Shown in pieces: positions 1-5,360 of a stretch of 5,583 nt of DNA. The notes beneath the pieces were generated by a model. It saw only the letters and a list, made by a program, of their open reading frames with translations, did not search any database and was not told where the DNA came from. Position 1 is the first letter of the stretch, and each line of letters begins with the position of its first letter. Source of the stretch: Alkaliphilus sp. Lineage in GTDB: Bacteria; Bacillota; Clostridia; Peptostreptococcales; Thermotaleaceae. The DNA is taken from NCBI GenBank assembly GCA_018335765.1, contig JAGXRU010000202.1:1-5583 (forward strand), written 5' to 3'. A program made the translations under genes and the position numbers.

Positions 1-1307
1 ATTATTCCTGCACAGGCACAGGCTATGGCAACCCCCAAAGCTCCTTTTGCCCCCATTTCAAGTGCTTCCAACAATGTTTTCAGATTCATTCTTGTTTCTT
101 TTCTAATCATTCCTACAATTACCGCTGTCAGAATTCCATAAAGAGCAGCCTTGATTGGTGTTGTGCCACTCATGAGCATGTATACGATGACCACTATGGG
201 CAATAAAAGGAACCATCTTTCGCCAAGCACTTTTGTTAGTTTTGGAAGCTTTGATGCTTCAAGACCTTTCATTCCTGTTTTTCTAGCCTCTAGGTCAACC
301 ATAATCCAAATTCCTGTGAAATAAAGTAGTGCAGGAATTATTGCTGCTTTTGCAATTGAACCGTATGGTATTCCGATAAACTCTGCCATAAGAAACGCTG
401 CGGCTCCCATAATGGGTGGCATTATCTGTCCGCCGGTAGAAGCGGCCGCCTCAACTGCACCTGCAAATTCAGGCCTATAGCCTAAACTTTTCATTAATGG
501 AATTGTAAAGCTTCCAGTCCCTACAGTGTTTGCAACTGAACTGCCTGATATTGTACCCGTCAGTGCGCTGCTAAGTACGGCTACCTTTGCAGGGCCACCA
601 ACTGCTTTTCCGGCTATGGAATTGGCTAAATCGATAAAAAACTTGCCGATTCCCGTCTTGTCCAGAAAAGCTCCAAATAATATAAATAGAAATATAAATG
701 TTGAAGATACCGCAATAGGTGTTCCTAATATACCTTCAGTTGTATAAAACATATGGCTTACTATCCTTGATACAGAGTAACCCCTATGATTTAAAAACCC
801 AGGCAGAAACGCACCGAATTTTGCATATAGTAAAAAAGTGCTTGCTACTATGACTATCGGAAATCCAACCACTCTTCTAGCCGCCTCCAATACTAAGGCT
901 ATTGCAAGTATTGCGACAAAAATATCTATTGGAGTTTGTTGTCCTGCCCTCATAATAAGACTATGATAGTTAAAAGGGATATATAGTCCTACACCACCTG
1001 CTAAAAATGCCAAACAAACGTCAAACCAGTGCATTTTGTTTTTTGGCATTTTTTTACTGCCTGGATACATCAGATACGTTAGAACAAAGGCAAATGCAAT
1101 GTGAATAGATCTTTGCAATTGTGCCGGTAATACACCAAAAATAGCTGTATACAATTGAAACAATGAAAACACTATTGCAATAGCTGTAACTATTTTCATC
1201 TGTATTCCTGAAAGCTTTCTGAAGCTTGATTCTTTGTCATATTTTGAGATAATTTCATCTAAATCAATTTCTTGAACTTGTTCTTTTAATATCTTATTTT
1301 CATCCAT
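1..1307 (-). CDS. TRAP transporter permease, fused 4TM/12TM (DctQM-like) subunit of a TAXI system, 3' part missing
   Basis: This is the membrane subunit of a TAXI-type TRAP transporter, a secondary importer that takes substrate from an extracytoplasmic binding protein and moves it inward using an ion gradient. The start is ATG at 1305-1307, with GAGGAGG at 1314-1320 and a 6-nt gap. The frame stays open for 435 residues to the left edge; fused permeases of this family usually exceed 600 residues, so the C-terminal part lies outside. A charged cytoplasmic N-terminus (residues 1-36) is followed by hydrophobic segments near 37-60, 66-81, 95-112, 127-140 and 148-162 (the small-subunit-like part). 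The M-like domain then begins, with EGILGTPIAVS at 191-201, GGPAKVAVLSSALTGTISGSS at about 237-257, GSFTIPLM at 265-272, and EAAASTGGQIMPPIMGAAAF at 286-305. These glycine/serine-rich stretches are characteristic of the fused TAXI permease family. It is the last visible gene of the transporter operon, 68 bp after the DUF1850 gene. No frameshift is seen. Confidence 0.95.
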   Translation of the reverse strand, partial: MDENKILKEQVQEIDLDEIISKYDKESSFRKLSGIQMKIVTAIAIVFSLFQLYTAIFGVLPAQLQRSIHIAFAFVLTYLMYPGSKKMPKNKMHWFDVCLAFLAGGVGLYIPFNYHSLIMRAGQQTPIDIFVAILAIALVLEAARRVVGFPIVIVASTFLLYAKFGAFLPGFLNHRGYSVSRIVSHMFYTTEGILGTPIAVSSTFIFLFILFGAFLDKTGIGKFFIDLANSIAGKAVGGPAKVAVLSSALTGTISGSSVANTVGTGSFTIPLMKSLGYRPEFAGAVEAAASTGGQIMPPIMGAAAFLMAEFIGIPYGSIAKAAIIPALLYFTGIWIMVDLEARKTGMKGLEASKLPKLTKVLGERWFLLLPIVVIVYMLMSGTTPIKAALYGILTAVIVGMIRKETRMNLKTLLEALEMGAKGALGVAIACACAGI

Positions 1308-1375
1308 ATAATTCCTCCTCAATTCACTATATTAATCACAGAATATTCATTATTAGAGTTCTTAGATAATTAAAT

Positions 1376-1891
1376 TCATCTTGATTTGTATGTTATTAGT
1401 TCAAAGAGTGTAATTTTATCTACTCTAAAAAGAGCAGGGTTTTGAGGCTTAACATAATCCGAAAGCTTAATAGTATTGTTGTTATGGTTTAATGTATGGT
1501 CAGCATAAATTCCCACTAAATAGGTAATGCTTTCAAGTTCCAAATCAATATTTTCAATCTGAATAAGCCCATCAATCATTGACACCCTCTGCCCACCTTT
1601 GGCATCATACTCTGGCATGCCTGCTCCATATGAGTAAAAGGTTGTCTTATATACTAAAAATTTATGTCCTTGTATCTTAATGAACTCGTTAACTGGAGTA
1701 CGGTTAACTGAATGCTTAAAGCTTATTACAAATTCCTTTGCATTATCGATATCATCAATATAAACAATCTGCTTTGTTTTACCATCAGAGATTGTAAATT
1801 TACTCAGCATGGGTATGTTTAAAATAATGACAGTCAATACGAAAATACACACTGCAAATAAATGTTTTTTCATAAATAAATGTTTTTTCAT
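1376..1891 (-). CDS. DUF1850 domain protein linked to a TAXI-TRAP transporter
   Basis: This small protein of unknown biochemical role belongs to the DUF1850 family, which is commonly encoded between or beside TAXI binding-protein and permease genes. Numbered from ATG 1891 (171 residues), an N-terminal hydrophobic segment at about 12-29 should be a signal peptide or membrane anchor, placing the rest outside the membrane. Family-like signatures follow: HSVNRTPVNEF at 60-70, FYSYGAGMP at 85-93, and an ADHTL segment at 130-134. The N-terminus reads MKKHLF twice because the DNA there is an exact 18-bp tandem duplication, so ATG 1873 is an alternative start giving 165 residues. Neither ATG has a well-spaced Shine-Dalgarno sequence; the good one (1930-1935) lies 38 nt upstream, beyond a hairpin. 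The position between the binding-protein and permease genes suggests an accessory role in the transporter, but that is inference from context only. Confidence 0.85.
   Translation of the reverse strand: MKKHLFMKKHLFAVCIFVLTVIILNIPMLSKFTISDGKTKQIVYIDDIDNAKEFVISFKHSVNRTPVNEFIKIQGHKFLVYKTTFYSYGAGMPEYDAKGGQRVSMIDGLIQIENIDLELESITYLVGIYADHTLNHNNNTIKLSDYVKPQNPALFRVDKITLFELITYKSR
1856..1891. repeat. Perfect 18-bp tandem duplication at the DUF1850 gene start
   Basis: The 18-base unit AAATAAATGTTTTTTCAT (plus strand) occurs at 1856-1873 and again, identically, at 1874-1891. Six further matching bases follow at 1892-1897. The unit is in frame and encodes MKKHLF, so it duplicates the start codon and the positively charged N-terminus of the signal segment. 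Such short perfect repeats usually arise by replication slippage and can contract again. Confidence 0.97.
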
Positions 1892-1900
1892 AAATAAGAA

Positions 1901-1926
1901 GCCGGACAGAATATCCCCAGTCCGGC
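1901..1926 (-). terminator. Intercistronic hairpin after the binding-protein gene, possible partial terminator or mRNA stabiliser
   Basis: On the minus strand, GCCGGAC (1926-1920) and GTCCGGC (1907-1901) form a perfect 7-bp GC-rich stem around a 12-nt loop, followed by TTCTTATTT (1900-1892). It starts 11 nt after the TAA of the solute-binding gene. The T-run is interrupted and the gene order continues, so a leaky terminator or a 3'-end stabiliser is more likely than a full stop. In binding-protein operons such elements commonly let the binding protein be made in excess over the membrane subunits. The hairpin also separates the AGGAGG at 1930-1935 from the DUF1850 ATG at 1891. Confidence 0.5.
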
Positions 1927-1937
1927 AATCCTCCTAA

Positions 1938-2894
1938 TTACTTTATTGCGCCCACTTCTCTAAAGTATTTTTCTGCTCCCGGATGGAACGGAATTGAAAT
2001 ACCTTGTACTGCATCTGCAAGATTTAACTCTTTACCTTTTGCATGACCTGCTGCTAGTTCAGGCTGATTCTCAAACAGAGCCTTTGTTATGTCATATACA
2101 GTCTGTTCAGATACTTCTGAGCCGACTATCAGAGTTGCTTTTACAGCTATGGTATTTACAGCACTGTCTTGTCCTTTGTATGTGCCGGCAGGTATAGTAT
2201 GTTCAGTGAAAAAAGGATACTTTTCAGTTAATTTTGTTATTACATCAGAAGGAATAGATATGAATTTAAGATCTGATGTTGTAGCGGTATCTTGTATCGC
2301 CGCATTAGGAACACCAGACGTGAATAGGAACCCGTCAATGTGCTTGTCCTTTAAGGAGTCTGCTGATTCAGAAAAGGATAGATAGTTAGGTGAAAAATCA
2401 TTTAGCGTCATTCCCAGAGCATCTAGTATTTGTCTTGCATTTGCTTCAACACCACTACCAGGAGCACCTACAGAGAATTTCTTCCCTTTGATGTCCTGTA
2501 AGCTATTGATTCCGCTCTCAGCAGAAACAACTATCTGTATTACTTCCGGATAAAGCGTAGCGATTGCTCTTACGTTTTCTATCTTGCCATCTTTGAAAGA
2601 TTCCAGTCCATTATAAGCATAATCGGACATATCGTTTTGAACAATAGCTAATTCAGCTTCCTTACTACCTATTAGCCTCAGATTCTCAACAGAAGCACCT
2701 GTAGCTTGTGCCGTTACATTCATACCCTCGATTTTAGAGTTGAATATTTGTGCCATTGCACCACCAAACGGGAAATAAGTACCTGAAGTGCCTCCGGTTG
2801 CTAATATAAGATTAGTGTTTTGCGGAGCACATCCTGTCAGTGCTATGGATAAAACAAATACCATGGCTAAAGCTAATACGATATATTTTTTCAT
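1938..2894 (-). CDS. TAXI family TRAP transporter solute-binding lipoprotein
   Basis: This extracytoplasmic binding protein captures substrate and delivers it to the TRAP permease. The chosen start is ATG 2892-2894 (318 residues), because AGGAGGG sits about 6 nt upstream and a proper lipoprotein signal follows: MKK, a hydrophobic core, and lipobox LTGC with the lipidated Cys at residue 22. The frame is open to about 3035, but that longer N-terminus is low-complexity, not signal-like, and would enter the response-regulator gene. Family hallmarks are LATGGTSGTYFPFG at 31-44 (start of the mature TAXI fold), NLRLIGSKEAELAIVQND at 71-88, SVGAPGSGVEANAR at 141-154, and the C-terminal FHPGAEKYFREVGAIK at 303-318. 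Length matches the family. The substrate is not readable from sequence; T. thermophilus TTHA1157, a relative, was found with glutamate/glutamine. The gene follows the two-component pair by 124 bp and precedes the DUF1850 gene. Confidence 0.96.
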   Translation of the reverse strand: MKKYIVLALAMVFVLSIALTGCAPQNTNLILATGGTSGTYFPFGGAMAQIFNSKIEGMNVTAQATGASVENLRLIGSKEAELAIVQNDMSDYAYNGLESFKDGKIENVRAIATLYPEVIQIVVSAESGINSLQDIKGKKFSVGAPGSGVEANARQILDALGMTLNDFSPNYLSFSESADSLKDKHIDGFLFTSGVPNAAIQDTATTSDLKFISIPSDVITKLTEKYPFFTEHTIPAGTYKGQDSAVNTIAVKATLIVGSEVSEQTVYDITKALFENQPELAAGHAKGKELNLADAVQGISIPFHPGAEKYFREVGAIK

Positions 2895-2907
2895 AAGAAC
2901 CCTCCTT

Positions 2908-2947
2908 CTATTTGTTATTACAATTCTATAATTGGTATAACAAATAG
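2908..2947. repeat. 40-bp imperfect palindrome next to the binding-protein gene ribosome binding site
   Basis: Arms CTATTTGTTAT (2908-2918) and ATAACAAATAG (2937-2947) are perfect 11-bp inverted copies. Inside them, on the same centre (2927.5), lie CAATT (2921-2925) and AATTG (2930-2934). In all, 17 of 20 symmetric positions pair. On the minus-strand RNA the arm ends directly against the AGGAGG of the solute-binding gene. It could be a dimeric DNA-binding site, or an RNA hairpin that affects translation in transcripts reading through from the regulator gene. It is AT-rich with no T-run after it, so it is not a good terminator. Confidence 0.9.
2923..2928 (-). promoter_or_regulatory. Candidate -10 element for the solute-binding gene
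   Basis: The minus strand reads TAGAAT, a 5/6 match to TATAAT that keeps the most conserved positions (first T, second A, last T). No recognisable -35 lies 16-18 bp upstream, which would fit an activator-dependent promoter. It lies in the centre of the palindrome, and a start near 2916 would leave a short leader of about 22 nt. The call rests on this short match alone in an AT-rich region. Confidence 0.3.
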
Positions 2948-2965
2948 TAACAGAAAGGAACACGA
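2940..2965 (-). promoter_or_regulatory. Candidate binding site for the adjacent GlnL-like regulator: 10-bp-phased T..TGT repeats
   Basis: Read on the minus strand, TCGTGT (2965-2960), TTCTGT (2955-2950) and ATTTGT (2945-2940) are spaced exactly 10 bp apart. The last two match the direct repeat TTTTGT-N4-TTTTGT, which I recall as the B. subtilis GlnL operator at glsA-glnT, in 10 of 12 positions. The repeats would cover roughly -24 to -49 of the candidate promoter, in place of a -35 element, as expected for an activator. The motif is short and AT-rich, so chance matching is possible. Confidence 0.4.
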
Positions 2966-3018
2966 AGCTACATTTTTTTATTTTGAAAATTGAGAATATT
3001 AATTCGTGATTGTTGTTT

Positions 3019-3912
3019 TCATGCAATTTGTTCAACCATAACCAATAGCCTTTTTATAAAAAACTTGATATTAACTTTGCCTCCATACTTTACCTTACCC
3101 CTTATAAAATCCATTTCCATTTTTATATCAGCATAATCAAACAAAGTAGAGCTATAGACTGTGAACTTATCGTTACTGAAGTCTTCTATTCCCATAGCTG
3201 CAATATTTTTCATAGCCTTGCTCACAGTTCTTCTCATCCTCATCTCTATAGTCTTAAAGTCATTATTAGAGCCTTTGCCTTCAGCAGAGTACTTGACTTG
3301 TAGTAGCTTCAAAAGTTCGCTGAGTTGAGTCTCCTCCAATTTTTCTCCTAAATCTGGATTTTCATATAGCATGGTGCAAATATTAATGATGTCTCTGCTG
3401 CCTAAATCGCCTAATATTCCAAGATCAGACATTAGTTGGTTTAAAGCTCTTTTTGCCTTATCAGGTTTCTTTACACTAACCACATCATTTCCTCTTCCCA
3501 TGGTCATAGCTGTAGATTCGATCGCTTCAAAAGTTTTTTTCATTGAAAGGTATTCCTTTACTCTTTTCACCACATTTACAACCTCAATAACATTAATAGG
3601 TTTGTTTATGAAAAATTCTATTCCGTATTCGTAGGCTCTTGCTATCATTTCCTTGTCACTGACCTGCGAAAGCATAATAAACATACTTTTAATATTGGTT
3701 GATTTGATATTTTTAATTACTGAGATACCATCCTGTTTGGGCAGAAGTAGATCTATCATCACTATATCCGGCTTATATCTTAATATAAGTTCTTCCCCAG
3801 AAATCCCATTATCTGCTTCGGCGTACATATCGCCAAGATTATACTGGTCAATTATTTTAGCGAGAACACTTCTAACAGTTCTATCATCATCAATCACAAT
3901 AAAACTAGACAT
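3019..3912 (-). CDS. Response regulator with C-terminal YcbB/GlnL-type output domain
   Basis: This is the cytoplasmic, presumably DNA-binding partner of the adjacent kinase. The start is ATG 3910-3912 (297 residues), with GAGGAGG ending 6 nt upstream. ATG 3918 and TTG 3927 lie against or inside that Shine-Dalgarno sequence and are unlikely. The receiver domain spans about residues 3-120, with an acidic pocket at D8-D10, phosphoacceptor D54 (in MIDLLLPKQDG), switch residue S82 and invariant K104 (in NKP). A linker leads to an output domain at about 148-297, with DLGILGDLGSRDII at 163-176, KTIEMRMRRTVSKAMKNIAAMG at about 220-241, and a final GGKVNIKFFIKRLL region. This pattern is that of the YcbB domain seen in B. 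subtilis GlnL (YcbB), which activates glutamine-use genes. The gene overlaps the kinase gene by 8 bp (3905-3912), so the two are probably translationally coupled. The likely target is the transporter operon immediately downstream. Confidence 0.92.
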   Translation of the reverse strand: MSSFIVIDDDRTVRSVLAKIIDQYNLGDMYAEADNGISGEELILRYKPDIVMIDLLLPKQDGISVIKNIKSTNIKSMFIMLSQVSDKEMIARAYEYGIEFFINKPINVIEVVNVVKRVKEYLSMKKTFEAIESTAMTMGRGNDVVSVKKPDKAKRALNQLMSDLGILGDLGSRDIINICTMLYENPDLGEKLEETQLSELLKLLQVKYSAEGKGSNNDFKTIEMRMRRTVSKAMKNIAAMGIEDFSNDKFTVYSSTLFDYADIKMEMDFIRGKVKYGGKVNIKFFIKRLLVMVEQIA

Positions 3913-5200
3913 CTTCATCCTCCTCAAAAGAAATTATACTTTCTGGCATTTCAACCTTGAACACTGTAATACCTTCTGAATTGTTATCCAGACTTACATT
4001 CCCTTGCAAGTGTTCCAAAAGCATCTTGATATGTGTAAGTCCGAGCCCTGTAGAAATTTGACCTGTTTCAGGATTGAATTTTGTAGTAAAGCCTGGTTCG
4101 AAAATAAGCTCTCTTTCATTTTCCTGTATACCCTTTCCATTATCAGCAATTTTGAAAACCACCATATTTTCACACCTATAGCAGCTTGCCTGTATATATG
4201 AATCACTTCTATAGCACGCTTCAATTGAGTTTTGTATAATATTATTCAATATAGACATTATCATGAAATATTCAGCAGTCCTAAAATCCATTTCAATTTT
4301 AAAGCCAAGCTTTATATCTTTATTTATAACCTCTATATATCTTGTAAATATATCATTTATAGTCTCGAATATTTCACTCATCTTCATAGTTTTATACAAA
4401 TCACCAGCAGGCATTAGTTTTTCCATGCTTATTACTATTCTGTTATAATCTTTTTTGATTTCGTGTATATCGATTGATAAATTCAGACTGTCTGACATTA
4501 AGCTTTTCAGTTCTTGTTCATCCAATGAAGCATTTTCCTTAATAGTATTATATATTGAGTAACTTTTGACCATTGCACCCTCTATATCCTGCATGGATTT
4601 TTTTAGGAAGAAAACCTCTGATTTCAGCTTAGCCGTAAGAACAAGAAGTTCTTTATATCTCTTTTGATGCTCTTCCTTCGTTATAAACAAACTGTAATAC
4701 TTTATAATCCAAAACAACGACAATACAAGGCTGCTTCTAATTACTGCTGCCAGCATAATTGTTGAAAAAATCTCATCAAAGGATCTGATACTTGATTGAT
4801 TTCTGATTATAAGTTCCAGAAAATTTGACATGATATCAGCTGTAGTCAGTGTAACAATAAAAAATAGGGGCTTCTCAAATAACTTCCTAAAGCCTGCACT
4901 ATCGATAACAATACCATATGCAATATAATAAACCAGAGCGGGTATATGCTTATACCAAGCTAGATCAAAACTTACTGCGTTGAAAAAAACATCTATCCCA
5001 ACCCTGAAAAAAAGAACTGATATTCCTGTAATTACAGATGTAGCTACAATTGGAACTGTGTGAAAATACAAGAGCATGAAGGTGAATATTACAACTCCCA
5101 CAGTGATTCTAAAATCTGTTCCGAAGGGATAGAAATTCACCTGCCCCATAAAAGCCGTAAATAAGCCAACCAAAAGCATCTTTTTTATCTTGTTCTTCAA
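3905..5200 (-). CDS. Membrane sensor histidine kinase, GlnK (YcbA)-like
   Basis: This is the sensor of the two-component system. The chosen start is TTG 5198-5200 (431 residues), 9 nt after AGGAG (5210-5214). TTG 5209 directly abuts that Shine-Dalgarno sequence, and ATG 5179 has none close. The N-terminal 170 residues hold about six hydrophobic segments (near 8-25, 31-46, 47-67, 86-101, 111-132 and 148-170) and no large extracellular loop, so the signal is probably sensed in or at the membrane. A charged, coiled-coil-like stretch (about 175-210) leads to the phosphorylation helix with H246 in DIHEIKKDY. The catalytic domain has an N box with N320 and N324, G1 DNGKG (D353, G355, G357), an F box EPGFTTK around F371, and G2 GLGL (G385, G387), so ATP binding looks intact. 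It is the first gene of the regulator pair, preceded by its own extended -10 promoter. Family placement rests on overall architecture and on the partner's YcbB domain. Confidence 0.9.
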   Translation of the reverse strand: MKNKIKKMLLVGLFTAFMGQVNFYPFGTDFRITVGVVIFTFMLLYFHTVPIVATSVITGISVLFFRVGIDVFFNAVSFDLAWYKHIPALVYYIAYGIVIDSAGFRKLFEKPLFFIVTLTTADIMSNFLELIIRNQSSIRSFDEIFSTIMLAAVIRSSLVLSLFWIIKYYSLFITKEEHQKRYKELLVLTAKLKSEVFFLKKSMQDIEGAMVKSYSIYNTIKENASLDEQELKSLMSDSLNLSIDIHEIKKDYNRIVISMEKLMPAGDLYKTMKMSEIFETINDIFTRYIEVINKDIKLGFKIEMDFRTAEYFMIMSILNNIIQNSIEACYRSDSYIQASCYRCENMVVFKIADNGKGIQENERELIFEPGFTTKFNPETGQISTGLGLTHIKMLLEHLQGNVSLDNNSEGITVFKVEMPESIISFEEDEDV

Positions 5201-5237
5201 AAAAAACAACTCCTAAACCGTTTTTCTTCATTTATGA

Positions 5238-5258
5238 ATTGAAAATACAACTTTCAAT
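5238..5258. promoter_or_regulatory. Inverted repeat, possible operator in the kinase/pirin intergenic region
   Basis: ATTGAAA (5238-5244) and TTTCAAT (5252-5258) form perfect 7-bp arms around a 7-bp spacer, 21 bp in all. The element starts 4 bp downstream of the kinase -10 box (5262-5267), so it covers the expected transcription start. A repressor or autoregulator bound there would block initiation. It could also fold as a weak hairpin at the 5' end of the kinase mRNA. No matching copy was noticed elsewhere in the window. Confidence 0.5.
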
Positions 5259-5261
5259 GAG

Positions 5262-5270
5262 ATTATATCA
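5262..5270 (-). promoter_or_regulatory. Extended -10 promoter for the kinase-regulator operon
   Basis: The minus strand reads TGATATAAT, a perfect TATAAT (5267-5262) with the TG extension (5270-5269) that substitutes for a good -35. The -35 position 16-18 bp upstream is poor. Transcription would start near 5255, giving a leader of about 55 nt before the kinase start. Confidence 0.6.
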
Positions 5271-5300
5271 TACTGGTGATTATCAGACGAAGTAATAAGG

Positions 5301-5306
5301 TATAAA
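5301..5306 (+). promoter_or_regulatory. Candidate -10 element for the pirin-family gene
   Basis: TATAAA is a 5/6 match to the -10 consensus and lies 54 bp before the pirin ATG. A TTATCA at 5280-5285 could act as -35, but the gap is only 15 bp. It points away from the kinase promoter, so the intergenic region would hold divergent promoters. The match is short and in AT-rich DNA. Confidence 0.35.
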
Positions 5307-5360
5307 TAGATAGAGTACGTTTTGGCGGAGTTGCTTATATCAAATACGAGGAGGTCTATA

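Noticed and set aside
526..747. Plus-strand open frame of 73 codons
   Set aside because: It lies wholly antisense to the well-conserved TRAP permease, has no ribosome binding site and no recognisable protein features.
1308..1375. Gap between the DUF1850 and permease genes as a promoter or structured site
   Set aside because: Apart from the permease ribosome binding site it is plain AT-rich sequence; GAATATTC at 1341-1348 is a chance-length palindrome.
1994..2385. Two overlapping plus-strand open frames (67 and 98 codons)
   Set aside because: Both are antisense to the solute-binding protein gene, whose frame carries clear family motifs throughout; the plus-strand products look like shadow translations.
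2980..2990. ATTTTGAAAAT palindrome after the regulator gene as a terminator
   Set aside because: The stem is only 5 bp of A:T pairs with a single-base centre, too weak and tight to form a terminator hairpin.
2895..3018. Sigma-54 promoter before the transporter operon
   Set aside because: No TGGCAC-N5-TTGC pattern is present, and the regulator lacks the AAA+ domain of sigma-54 activators.
2895..3035. Longer N-terminus for the solute-binding protein
   Set aside because: The upstream frame has no lipoprotein signal and enters the regulator gene, while ATG 2894 has a strong ribosome binding site and a complete lipobox signal.
3371..3979. Plus-strand open frames of 87 and 108 codons opposite the regulator gene
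   Set aside because: They are antisense to the receiver and linker regions of a clear response regulator and lack ribosome binding sites.
3994..4448. Several short open frames on both strands inside the kinase gene
   Set aside because: All overlap the intact kinase catalytic domain with its N, G1, F and G2 boxes; none has independent support.
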